Source: Aquabacterium sp. A7-Y
Lineage (GTDB): Bacteria; Pseudomonadota; Gammaproteobacteria; Burkholderiales; Burkholderiaceae_C
NCBI RefSeq assembly: GCF_026153205.1
Contig: NZ_JAPFBW010000045.1
Coordinates: 1-48,233, forward strand
Length of the DNA stretch: 48,233 nt
Direction: 5' to 3'
Shown: one piece after another, positions 35,869-44,886 of the stretch
How the letters are laid out: every line of letters begins with the position of its first letter
Numbering within the stretch: the first letter of the stretch is position 1
Notes under the pieces: model-generated
What the model saw: only the letters and a program-made list of their open reading frames with translations
Told to the model about the DNA's origin: nothing
The model's database searches: none
Made by a program: the position numbers and the translations under genes

Positions 35869-36504
35869 ATGAAAAACGACATCTGGGACCGCCTGGATCC
35901 GTGGCTGGCCCGGCACGCGCAGGAACTGTGGGCGGTGATGAATCCGCCCGCCACGATGGCGCAGATCGAGGCGGCCGAGCACCGGCTCGGGCATGCGCTT
36001 CCGGCAGATGTGCGGGCCGCTTATCTGCGGCACGGCGGTACGGCGGATTCGACCCGCGAGGACGGGCCCTATTTCTTCCACTATGCCGCCTGGTGCAGCC
36101 TGGAGGCGATGGTCGAGGATTGGGAATCCCACTGCAAGCTCATCCGGACCTGCAGGGAGGATCCCGGCTACGCAGAGCTGTTCCCCGAAGAGGACGAGTC
36201 GTGGCGTGATCTGGAGGTGCGGCCGGAATGGGGCAGTCCGAACCGGATCCCGCTGGGCCGCACCAACACGGCCAACACGCTGTTCATCGACCTGCAACCC
36301 GGACCGGCCGGCGTGCGCGGGCAACTGCTGACGGACGGCGGCATGGGGGAAGCCAAGGTGGTGGCGTCCAGCCTGGGCCAGTACCTGGAGACACTCTGGG
36401 CCCGCATCGAGCAGGACCAGATCTGGTGGCATCCCGACAAGGGCTGGGTGATCGCCGCAACCGGCGCCCATCTTCTTGGGTGGAACCCTTTGTATGGCAT
36501 GTGA
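35869..36504 (+). CDS. SMI1/KNR4 (SUKH) family protein
   Basis: A 211-residue cytoplasmic protein with the SUKH pattern: PPATMAQIEAAEHRLGHALP (about residues 25-44), DVRAAYLRHGG, the WCSLEAMVEDW segment and the acidic/aromatic C-terminal half. SUKH proteins often act as immunity proteins for polymorphic toxins; many others have housekeeping or unknown roles. No toxin gene is adjacent. GAAGAGGGG lies before the ATG. Confidence 0.75.
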   Translation: MKNDIWDRLDPWLARHAQELWAVMNPPATMAQIEAAEHRLGHALPADVRAAYLRHGGTADSTREDGPYFFHYAAWCSLEAMVEDWESHCKLIRTCREDPGYAELFPEEDESWRDLEVRPEWGSPNRIPLGRTNTANTLFIDLQPGPAGVRGQLLTDGGMGEAKVVASSLGQYLETLWARIEQDQIWWHPDKGWVIAATGAHLLGWNPLYGM

Positions 36505-36704
36505 GGGACTCAAGCCGTGCAAGGGAGGGCGTGCAAGCCGACGCTTTCTTCCCCCCCATGCGGGTGGAATGCACAAGGCCCGCAACGCCCTACACTGCGC
36601 CCGGCATGGCGGCCATGGATGTACAGGCTGGCCTGTGCAATCCCTGAGCTCCTCCGCATCTCATGGTTCCTATCACTCCTGCTATCAGACCCCTTCCGTT
36701 CATC

Positions 36705-37709
36705 ATGCAATCCTTGAAGCGAGTTCGCGCGCTGGCCTGCGTTTTCGTCGCCTTCACGGCCGCTGGACAGGCTTTCGCTGCAAAGCCGTCGCTGCAGGAT
36801 CAATTGATCGAGGAAATCACCAGCTACGACGCCAAGGCCGACCCGGCAGCCAACCTCAAGAAGATCGAGACCTTGCTGAACAAGGGCGCCAAGATGGACG
36901 TCCTGTCTCGAGAAGGTGGCTTTCATCCCTTCCAGATCGCGATCTACGCGAACCGCGCGGACGTGGTCGATCTGTTCATACGCAGGAAGTACGACGTCCA
37001 GCAGGCGTTCGACTCCAACGGCAACACACCCCTGATGTACGCGATGCTGCAGAAAAATTCACAGCCGGAATACCTGCAGAACAAGAGAAAAATCGTCGCG
37101 TCCCTGCTGGCGGCCAAGGCGAACCCGAACGTGGTCGCCGGCGGGGCCAATTCACCTTTGCACAGCGCAGGGGGCGGCATGTATCCGCCCGACCTGGTCC
37201 TGATGGAGATGCTGCTCAAGGCCGGAGCCGACCCCAACCTCGACATCGGCAACGGGATGACTGCCCTGTTCAGTGGTGCCACCGGGAGCCTGGCGGCGCT
37301 GAAGTTGCTGCTCCAGGCCGGGGCCGATCCCCATGTCGTGGCGTCGAACGGCCTGACACCGCTGCACGCGGTCTGCGAGCGGGATCTCGACGACGTCATC
37401 GGAACGACCTACCGGCCCGATCCCGAGGCTGCCGAGCGGATCAAGCTGCTGAAACATCCGGAGCGGGACCTCAATGCCATGCCGCAGCATGTCGGGATGA
37501 AAACTCCGCTGGCGCTTAACGTCCAGTACTACAACCCCGACTGTATCGGTGCGCTGATCGCTGCGGGCGCGGACGTGAATGGGATCGCCAAGCATCCGGA
37601 ACCCAATGAAACGGGGACGATGACGGTGCTGGAATACGCCCGCAAGTACAAGGTCGCACGGGGGCAAGTGCTCGAAGTGCTGCAGCAGGCGGCTTCAAAA
37701 GCGAAATGA
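36705..37709 (+). CDS. Exported ankyrin-repeat protein
   Basis: A 334-residue protein. A signal peptide (residues 1-26, ending QAFA before AKPS) directs it to the periplasm. Ankyrin-type repeats follow: GGFHPFQIAIYANRADVVDL, NGNTPLMYAML, LKAGADPNLDIGNGMTALF and LLQAGADPHVVASNGLTPLH, ending near residue 320. Such proteins bind partners; some periplasmic ones (AnkB-like) protect against oxidative stress. Target unknown. A TACACT (36591-36596) 109 bases upstream could be its -10. Confidence 0.8.
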   Translation: MQSLKRVRALACVFVAFTAAGQAFAAKPSLQDQLIEEITSYDAKADPAANLKKIETLLNKGAKMDVLSREGGFHPFQIAIYANRADVVDLFIRRKYDVQQAFDSNGNTPLMYAMLQKNSQPEYLQNKRKIVASLLAAKANPNVVAGGANSPLHSAGGGMYPPDLVLMEMLLKAGADPNLDIGNGMTALFSGATGSLAALKLLLQAGADPHVVASNGLTPLHAVCERDLDDVIGTTYRPDPEAAERIKLLKHPERDLNAMPQHVGMKTPLALNVQYYNPDCIGALIAAGADVNGIAKHPEPNETGTMTVLEYARKYKVARGQVLEVLQQAASKAK

Positions 37710-38279
37710 CCGGCGCCGGCTCCTGCCGGAGAAAAAAAGGGCGATCAAAACGGACGCCTGGCGCACGTGCGTTGCGTCGCTGACGGCGAAATGGCCCGGC
37801 CAGGAAGATCGCCGCTCCCCCGCCGGGCGCCCAGTTCCGTGCCGTCTGCACCATCGGCTTCAACATGAAGGCCGGCCACGTCACCCTGCAGAATGGCGTG
37901 ACGAAGTCAATCGCAGCACGGCTGTCGCCGTGCTGACCAGGCGGTTGCCGTGCCCTGTCATGGCGCTGGCCCGTGGCTCAAGTTGCGCTCGATGCAACGG
38001 CGCTCGATCGGACGCGGGCCACGCTCTCTGCCGCGCGGGCTCCTGAGCGCAAAGTCGCGGGCGAAGGCGAGCCGCCTGCCCATCTTGCCGCCGCGGCGCG
38101 CGCCGCGCTTTGACGCCGCGCAAGCGCGCCGCCGATCGCCGCGGCAGTAGTTCTTCTGGACAAGCCCGGGCGCCGGGCATCGTTCTTCCGCACCACGTCG
38201 CTCCGCCTTGGGAGGGATGCCCGGCCCGTGCGGCGAGCGCAATAGTGGCGACATGGAGAAGAAGAGAAGGAGATCCTCC
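37710..38279. other. Long non-coding stretch before narK1
   Basis: These 570 bases show no gene I can support. Notable items are an inverted repeat TTGCGCTCGATGCAA (37983-37997), a short frame MKAGHVTLQNGVTK (from 37866), and dense GCGCG tracts around 38085-38145. I find no perfect FNR box or NarL heptamer, though narK promoters usually have them. Confidence 0.5.
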
Positions 38280-39584
38280 ATGTCTGTCCCCCTCACGACA
38301 GCTGCCGCCACCAGCCCGCGTGCGGCCGCGGCCGCCGACTCGCCCCAGCGCCGCAGGCAGGCGCTGTCGGTGCTGATCGTCAGCACCTGGGCCTTCACCG
38401 TGTGTTTCATGGTCTGGATGGTGTTCGGCGTGATCGGCATCCCGATCAAGAAGGCGCTCAACCTCAACGCCACCGAGTTCGGGCTGCTCACCGCCATGCC
38501 GGTGCTCACCGGCTCCCTGATCCGTGTACCCCTGGGCATCTGGACCGACCGCTTCGGCGGCCGCATCGTGATGACGGCGCTGATGGCGTCCACCGTGCCG
38601 GCCATCTGGCTGATGGGCCATGCCACCGCCTACTGGCACTTCCTGGTCATCGGCCTGTTCGTCGGCCTGGCTGGCGGCTCGTTCTCGGTCGGCACGCCCT
38701 ACGTCGCACGCTGGTTCCCGAAGAACCAGCAGGGTTTCGCGATGGGCGTGTACGGCGCGGGCAACTCCGGCGCCGCGGTCAACAAGTTCATCGCGCCGGC
38801 GCTGGTGGTGGCCTTCGGCTGGGCCATGGTGCCGCAGGTGTATGCGGCGGTGATGCTGGGGACCGTGGTGCTGTTCTGGATGTTCAGCCACTCCGATCCC
38901 GCCCACCGGGTGCCGGGCACCGTCACCTTCACCCAGCAGCTGAAGGCCCTGAAGGATCCGAAGGTGCTGAAGTACTGCCAGTACTACAGCATCGTGTTCG
39001 GCGGCTACGTCGCGCTGAGCCTGTGGATGGTGCAGTACTACGTGGGCGAGTACGGCCTCGACATCCGGGTCGCCGCGCTGCTGGCGGCCTGCTTTTCGCT
39101 GCCCGGAGGCGTGCTGCGGGCCGTGGGCGGCTGGCTTTCCGACAAGTACGGTGCCCACAGCGTCACCTGGTGGGTGATGTGGGTGAGCTGGGTCTGCCTG
39201 TTCCTGCTGAGCTATCCGCAGACCGAGTTCACGGTGCTCACCGTCAACGGCAGGCACACCTTCGAGCTGGGCCTGAACGTCTATGGCTTCACGGTGCTGA
39301 TGGCGGTGCTCGGCGTGGCCTTCGCCTTCGGCAAGGCCAGCGTGTTCAAGTACATCAGCGACGAGTACCCGCACAACATCGGCGCCATCAGCGGCATGGT
39401 CGGCCTGGCCGGCGGCCTGGGCGGGTTCGTGCTGCCGATCCTGTTCGGCGCCCTGGTCGACCTGACCGGTGTGCGCTCCAGCGCCTTCATGCTGATGTAC
39501 GGCGTGGTCTGGGTCTCTCTCACCTGGATGTACTTCACCGAGGTGCGGCGCACCGAGGTGATGGGCCGGCGCCTGCCTGCCTGA
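38280..39584 (+). CDS. narK1: Nitrate/nitrite transporter NarK1
   Basis: A 434-residue MFS transporter of the NNP family, with 12 membrane helices. Signatures are MPVLTGSLIRVPLGIWTDRF (conserved Arg in helix 2), the nitrate signature GLAGGSFSVGTPYVARWFP, and GAGNSGAAVNKFIAPAL. NarK1-type carriers are thought to import nitrate with protons. An AAGGAG (38267-38272) supports the start at 38280 over earlier in-frame ATGs. narK2 follows after 32 bases. Confidence 0.93.
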   Translation: MSVPLTTAAATSPRAAAAADSPQRRRQALSVLIVSTWAFTVCFMVWMVFGVIGIPIKKALNLNATEFGLLTAMPVLTGSLIRVPLGIWTDRFGGRIVMTALMASTVPAIWLMGHATAYWHFLVIGLFVGLAGGSFSVGTPYVARWFPKNQQGFAMGVYGAGNSGAAVNKFIAPALVVAFGWAMVPQVYAAVMLGTVVLFWMFSHSDPAHRVPGTVTFTQQLKALKDPKVLKYCQYYSIVFGGYVALSLWMVQYYVGEYGLDIRVAALLAACFSLPGGVLRAVGGWLSDKYGAHSVTWWVMWVSWVCLFLLSYPQTEFTVLTVNGRHTFELGLNVYGFTVLMAVLGVAFAFGKASVFKYISDEYPHNIGAISGMVGLAGGLGGFVLPILFGALVDLTGVRSSAFMLMYGVVWVSLTWMYFTEVRRTEVMGRRLPA

Positions 39585-39616
39585 CCCCCCCTTTACCTCG
39601 ACCCATGGAGAACCTG

Positions 39617-41005
39617 ATGGCTTCTTCCTCCCTGATCGCGCACTGGAACCCCGAAGACCGCGGTTTCTGGCGCACCCGCGGCGCGTCCATCGCGCAACGC
39701 AACCTGTGGATCTCGATCCCCGCGCTGACCCTGGCCTTCGCGATCTGGATGGTGTGGTCGGTGGTGGTGGTGAACCTGCCCTCGGTGGGCTTCCGGTTCT
39801 CCACCAACCAGCTGTTCTGGCTGGCCTCGTTGCCGGCCCTGTGCGGCGCCACCCTGCGCATCTTCTATGCCTTCGCAGTGCCCATCTTCGGCGGACGTCG
39901 CTGGACGGCGATCTCCACCGCCTCGCTGCTGCTGCCGGCCGCCGGCATCGGCATGGCGGTGCAGAACCGCGCCACGCCCTACGAGGTGTTTGTGCTGCTG
40001 GCCCTGCTGTGCGGCTTCGGCGGCGGCAACTTCGCGTCCAGCATGGCCAACATCAGCTTCTTTTTCCCGAAGGACAAGAAGGGCACGGCGCTGGGGCTGA
40101 ACGCCGGCCTGGGCAACCTCGGCGTGTCCCTGGTGCAGTTCGTGGTGCCGCTGGTCATCGCCGCCGGTGCCTTCGGCGACTGGGGCGGCGAAGGCCAGAG
40201 TTTCATGAAGGCCGGCAAGGCCACCACGATCTGGCTGCAGAACGCCGGGTATGTGTGGATCCCGTTCATCGTGCTGTCCTCGCTGGCCGCCTGGTTCTGG
40301 ATGAACGACCTGGCCGAGGCCAAGGCCTCCTTCGCCGACCAGGCCGTGATCTTCAAGCGCAAGCACAACTGGCTGATGTGCTGGCTTTACCTGGGCACCT
40401 TCGGCAGCTTCATCGGCTATTCAGCAGGTTTTCCGCTGCTGATCAAGAGCCAGTTCCCCGGCGTGAACGCGCTGCAGTACGCCTGGCTCGGCCCGCTGGT
40501 CGGCGCGCTGGCGCGCCCGCTGGGCGGCTGGCTGGCCGACAAGGTGGGCGGCGCGCGCGTCACCTTCTGGAACTTCATCGCGATGGCCCTCGGTGTGGTG
40601 GCGGTGCTGCAGTTCCTGCCGCAGGGCGGGCAGGGTGGCAGCTTCCCGGCCTTCCTGGCCTCCTTCCTGGTGCTGTTCACGGCCTCGGGCATCGGCAATG
40701 GATCGACCTTCCGCATGATCCCGGTGATCTTCCTGACGGAGCGCCAGCGTGCCGCGGCGGGCCAGCCGAAGGCGCTGCAGGACCAGGCCGTCAAGGATGC
40801 CAACAAGGAAGCGGCCGCCGTGCTCGGCTTCAGCTCCGCGGTGGGCGCGTACGGCGGATTCTTTATCCCCAAGGCCTACGGCACCTCGGTGTCGATGACC
40901 GGCTCGATGGACGCGGCGCTGTACTTCTTCATCGGGTTCTACCTCACCTGCGTGATCGTCACCTGGTGGACCTACAGCCGCAAGAACGCGGAGATGCCGT
41001 GCTGA
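39617..41005 (+). CDS. narK2: Nitrate/nitrite transporter NarK2
   Basis: A 462-residue second NNP transporter with 12 helices, starting with the soluble lead-in HWNPEDRGFWRTRG typical of NarK2 paralogues. The nitrate signature GFGGGNFASSMANISFFFPK and GLNAGLGNLGVSLVQF are present. NarK2-type carriers probably exchange nitrate for nitrite. GGAG lies six bases before the ATG at 39617; the ATG at 39605 is a possible alternative. narK1 and narK2 are separate frames here, not the fused form known from Paracoccus. Confidence 0.92.
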   Translation: MASSSLIAHWNPEDRGFWRTRGASIAQRNLWISIPALTLAFAIWMVWSVVVVNLPSVGFRFSTNQLFWLASLPALCGATLRIFYAFAVPIFGGRRWTAISTASLLLPAAGIGMAVQNRATPYEVFVLLALLCGFGGGNFASSMANISFFFPKDKKGTALGLNAGLGNLGVSLVQFVVPLVIAAGAFGDWGGEGQSFMKAGKATTIWLQNAGYVWIPFIVLSSLAAWFWMNDLAEAKASFADQAVIFKRKHNWLMCWLYLGTFGSFIGYSAGFPLLIKSQFPGVNALQYAWLGPLVGALARPLGGWLADKVGGARVTFWNFIAMALGVVAVLQFLPQGGQGGSFPAFLASFLVLFTASGIGNGSTFRMIPVIFLTERQRAAAGQPKALQDQAVKDANKEAAAVLGFSSAVGAYGGFFIPKAYGTSVSMTGSMDAALYFFIGFYLTCVIVTWWTYSRKNAEMPC

Positions 41006-41075
41006 GGGCGCTGCCTGCGCCGGTCCGGCGTACGGACGTCCGCCTCTCAAGCTGCTCGCACATTCGGAGTTTTCG

Positions 41076-44000
41076 ATGAGTCACTTTCTGGACCGCCTCA
41101 CGTTTTTCGCCCAGCCCAGGGAGAGCTTCTCCAACGGCCATGGCGTGACCACCGGCGAAGACCGCAGCTGGGAGGACGCCTACCGGCAACGCTGGCAGCA
41201 CGACAAGATCGTGCGCTCGACGCATGGCGTCAATTGCACGGGCTCCTGCTCCTGGAAGATCTACGTCAAGGGCGGCATCGTCACCTGGGAGACCCAGCAG
41301 ACCGACTACCCCCGGACACGCTGGGACCTGCCCAACCATGAGCCGCGCGGATGCGCCCGCGGCGCCAGCTACAGCTGGTACCTCTACAGTGCCAACCGGG
41401 TGAAGTACCCGATGGTGCGCGCGCGTCTGCTCAAGCACTGGCGCGAGGCACGGGCGACGCGGCACCCGGTGGAGGCCTGGGCCGCCATCGTCAACGACCC
41501 CGCCAAGCGGGCCGACTGGCAGAAGCAGCGCGGCCTGGGCGGTTTCGTGCGGTCCAGCTGGGACGAGGTGAACGAGATCGTCGCGGCTGCCAACGTGCAC
41601 ACCATCAAGCAGCACGGGCCGGACCGCATCATCGGCTTCTCGCCCATCCCGGCGATGAGCATGGTGAGCTACGCCGCCGGCAGCCGCTACCTGAGCCTGA
41701 TCGGTGGCGTGTGCATGAGCTTCTACGACTGGTACTGCGACCTGCCGCCGAGCAGCCCGCAAATCTGGGGCGAACAGACCGACGTGCCGGAATCGGCCGA
41801 CTGGTACAACAGCACCTACCTCATCGCCTGGGGCTCCAACGTGCCGCAGACGCGCACGCCGGACGCGCACTTTTTCACCGAGGTGCGCTACAAGGGCGCC
41901 AAGACGGTGGCCGTGACGCCGGACTACGCCGAGGTGAGCAAGCTGGCCGACATCTGGCTGCACCCGAAACAAGGGACCGACGCAGCCATCGCGATGGCGA
42001 TGGGCCACGTGGTGCTCAAGGAGTTCTACTTCGAAAAGCGCTCCGCCTACTTCGACGACTACGCACGCCGCTACACGGACTTGCCGCTGCTGGTGCGGCT
42101 GAAGGAGCAGGTGCTCGACGACGGCCGCAAGGTGCTGGTGCCCGACCGCTACCTGCGCGCCAGCGATTTCCACGGCCATCTCGGCCAGCAGCACCACGCC
42201 GACTGGAAAACCGTGGGCTTCGACGCGACCGGCAAGGCGGTGCTGCCCAACGGCTCCATCGGCTTCCGCTGGGGACCCGAGGGCGACCCCGACAAGGGCA
42301 AGTGGAACCTGGAGAACAAGGAGGCGCGCCACGGCAACGAGGTGCACCTGAAGCTGTCGGTGCTGGAGCGCGATGCGGGTGCGCAGGCGCACGAGATGGT
42401 GTCCGTCGGTTTCCCGTACTTCGGCGGCATCGAGTCGCCGCAGTTCACGGCCAACCAGCAAAGCGACGTGCTGGTGCGCCGCGTGCCGGCGGTGAAGCTG
42501 ACGCTGGAAGAGCAGGGCGAGCCGACGCCGGTCCTGGTGGCCACCGTGTTCGACCTGCACACGGCGCACTACGGCGTCGATCGCGGCTTCGACGGCGACG
42601 ACTGCCCCACGAGCCACGACGACAACCGGCCCTACACGCCGGCCTGGGCCGAGAAGATCACCGGCACGCCGCGCGACCAGATCATCACCGTGGCCCGCCA
42701 GTTCGCCGACAACGCGGACAAGACGCACGGCAAGAGCATGGTCATCATCGGCGCGGCGATGAACCACTGGTACCACTGCGACATGAACTACCGCGGCATC
42801 ATCAACCTGTTGATGATGTGCGGCTGCATCGGTCAGAGCGGCGGCGGCTGGGCGCACTACGTGGGCCAGGAAAAACTGCGGCCGCAGACCGGCTGGACGG
42901 CGCTGGCCTTTGCGCTGGACTGGATCCGGCCGCCACGCCAGCAGAACTCCACCAGCTTCTTCTATGCGCATACCGACCAGTGGCGCTACGAGAAGCTGGG
43001 GGTGGATGAGGTGCTGTCCCCGCTCGCCGACAAAAACGCCTTCGGCGGCAGCATGATCGACTACAACGTGCGTGCCGAACGCATGGGCTGGCTGCCGAGC
43101 GCGCCGCAGCTCAAGGCCAACCCGCTGCAGGTGGTGAAGGACGCCGTCCGGGCCGGGCAGGGCGGCGATGTCAGGCAGTACGTTGTTGACGGACTGAAGC
43201 GCGGATCGATCGAGCTGAGCTGCGAAGACCCCGACCACCCGGCCAACTGGCCGCGCAACATGTTCGTGTGGCGCTCCAACATCCTCGGCTCCTCCGGCAA
43301 GGGGCACGAGTACTTCCTGAAGCACCTGCTGGGCACCAGTCACGGCGTGCAGGGCAAGGACCTCGGCCACGACGAAGCCAAGCCGGAGGAAGTGGTGTGG
43401 CACGACAAGGCGCCGGAAGGCAAGCTGGACCTGCTGGTCACGCTGGACTTCCGCATGAGCACCACCTGCCTGTACTCGGACATCGTGCTGCCCACCGCCA
43501 CCTGGTACGAGAAGAACGATCTCAACACCAGCGACATGCACCCCTTCATCCACCCGCTCAGCGCGGCGGTGGACCCGGCCTGGCAGGCCCGCAGCGACTG
43601 GGAGATCTACAAGGGCTTCGCGAAGACCTTCAGCGAAGTCTGCGTCGGCCACCTCGGCGTGGAGAAGGACGTGGTGCTGACGCCGCTGATGCACGACACG
43701 CCCGCCGAGCTGGCGCAGCCCTTCGGCGTGCAGGACTGGAAGCGCGGCGAGATCGACCTCATCCCGGGCAAGACGGCGCCGCAGATCACGGTGGTGGAGC
43801 GCGACTACCCCCATACCTACCAGCGCTTCACCTCGCTGGGGGCCTTGATGAACAAGCTGGGCAATGGCGGCAAGGGCATAGGCTGGAACACCGACACCGA
43901 GGTGGAGCAGCTGGGCGAGTTGAACGGCCTGGTGCAGGAGCCCGGCGTCAGCCAGGGGCGCCCGAGGATAGAGACCGACATCGATGCCGCCGAGGTGGTG

Positions 44001-44867
44001 ATGATGCTGGCGCCCGAGACCAACGGCCACGTGGCGGTGAAAGCCTGGGAGGCCCTGGGCCGCCAGACCGGCCGCGAGCATGCCCACCTGGCGCTGCACC
44101 GCGAGGACGAGAAGATCCGCTACCGCGACATCCAGGCACAGCCGCGCAAGATCATCAGCTCGCCCACCTGGAGCGGGCTGGAAAGCGAGAAGGTCAGCTA
44201 CAACGCCGGCTACACCAACGTGCACGAGCTGATCCCCTGGCGCACCCTCACCGGGCGACAGCAGTTCTACCAGGACCATCCCTGGATGCGGAACTTCGGC
44301 GAGAGCTTCACCAGCTACCGGCCGCCGGTGGACTTGAAAACCATCGACGTCGTGAAGGGCCGCAAGCCCAATGGCGAGAAGGAGGTGGTGCTCAACTTCA
44401 TCACGCCGCACCAGAAGTGGGGCATCCACTCCACCTACAGCGACAACCTGCTGATGCTGACGCTCAACCGCGGCGGGCCGGTGGTGTGGCTGAGCGAGGA
44501 CGACGCCAGGAGGGCCGGGATCGAGGACAACGACTGGATCGAGCTCTTCAACGCCAACGGCGCGATCGCCGCCCGCGCGGTGGTGAGCCAGCGCGTGAAC
44601 CCCGGCATGGTGATGATGTACCACGCGCAGGAGAAGATCATCAACACGCCGGGGTCGCAGATCACCGGCCAGCGCGGCGGCATCCACAACTCGGTGACCC
44701 GCATCGTGCTCAAGCCCACCCACATGATCGGCGGCTATGCGCAGCTGAGCTACGGCTTCAACTACTACGGAACCATCGGCACCAACCGCGACGAGTTCGT
44801 GGTGGTGCGCAAGATGAACAAGGTGGACTGGCTCGACGACGAGCCGGCCGCGGCGACCGCGGTCTGA
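41076..44867 (+). CDS. narG: Respiratory nitrate reductase alpha subunit
   Basis: A 1263-residue molybdenum enzyme, the catalytic subunit of cytoplasmic-facing nitrate reductase A. The FS0 [4Fe-4S] ligands are His50, Cys54, Cys58 (HGVNCTGSCSWK) and Cys93 (RGCARG). The molybdenum-binding aspartate lies in SFYDWYCDLP. The bis-MGD fold runs the full length, ending in the dinucleotide-binding VNPGMVMMYHAQEK and SYGFNYYGTIGTNRDEF. Length is normal. The first gene of the narGHJI order here; narK2 ends 70 bases before. Confidence 0.97.
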   Translation: MSHFLDRLTFFAQPRESFSNGHGVTTGEDRSWEDAYRQRWQHDKIVRSTHGVNCTGSCSWKIYVKGGIVTWETQQTDYPRTRWDLPNHEPRGCARGASYSWYLYSANRVKYPMVRARLLKHWREARATRHPVEAWAAIVNDPAKRADWQKQRGLGGFVRSSWDEVNEIVAAANVHTIKQHGPDRIIGFSPIPAMSMVSYAAGSRYLSLIGGVCMSFYDWYCDLPPSSPQIWGEQTDVPESADWYNSTYLIAWGSNVPQTRTPDAHFFTEVRYKGAKTVAVTPDYAEVSKLADIWLHPKQGTDAAIAMAMGHVVLKEFYFEKRSAYFDDYARRYTDLPLLVRLKEQVLDDGRKVLVPDRYLRASDFHGHLGQQHHADWKTVGFDATGKAVLPNGSIGFRWGPEGDPDKGKWNLENKEARHGNEVHLKLSVLERDAGAQAHEMVSVGFPYFGGIESPQFTANQQSDVLVRRVPAVKLTLEEQGEPTPVLVATVFDLHTAHYGVDRGFDGDDCPTSHDDNRPYTPAWAEKITGTPRDQIITVARQFADNADKTHGKSMVIIGAAMNHWYHCDMNYRGIINLLMMCGCIGQSGGGWAHYVGQEKLRPQTGWTALAFALDWIRPPRQQNSTSFFYAHTDQWRYEKLGVDEVLSPLADKNAFGGSMIDYNVRAERMGWLPSAPQLKANPLQVVKDAVRAGQGGDVRQYVVDGLKRGSIELSCEDPDHPANWPRNMFVWRSNILGSSGKGHEYFLKHLLGTSHGVQGKDLGHDEAKPEEVVWHDKAPEGKLDLLVTLDFRMSTTCLYSDIVLPTATWYEKNDLNTSDMHPFIHPLSAAVDPAWQARSDWEIYKGFAKTFSEVCVGHLGVEKDVVLTPLMHDTPAELAQPFGVQDWKRGEIDLIPGKTAPQITVVERDYPHTYQRFTSLGALMNKLGNGGKGIGWNTDTEVEQLGELNGLVQEPGVSQGRPRIETDIDAAEVVMMLAPETNGHVAVKAWEALGRQTGREHAHLALHREDEKIRYRDIQAQPRKIISSPTWSGLESEKVSYNAGYTNVHELIPWRTLTGRQQFYQDHPWMRNFGESFTSYRPPVDLKTIDVVKGRKPNGEKEVVLNFITPHQKWGIHSTYSDNLLMLTLNRGGPVVWLSEDDARRAGIEDNDWIELFNANGAIAARAVVSQRVNPGMVMMYHAQEKIINTPGSQITGQRGGIHNSVTRIVLKPTHMIGGYAQLSYGFNYYGTIGTNRDEFVVVRKMNKVDWLDDEPAAATAV

Positions 44868-44886
44868 GACAACAAGGAGTGATGCA

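Noticed and set aside
37866-37937. Short frame MKAGHVTLQNGVTK as a small gene
   Set aside because: No ribosome site, only 23 codons, and no recognised homology.
37983-37997. TTGCGCTCGATGCAA as an FNR box
   Set aside because: It lacks the inner A-T of TTGAT/ATCAA and is one base too long. Kept only as an inverted repeat.
38402-39616. Possible narK1-narK2 fusion because one frame runs through both
   Set aside because: The narK2 frame is open through narK1, but in a different register from it. narK1 ends with its own stop at 39584.
40959-44723. A 1254-codon minus-strand open frame opposite narG
   Set aside because: It mirrors the narG coding region; the GC-rich codon pattern of narG suppresses stops on the other strand. 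The translation is His/Val/Arg-rich and unlike any family.
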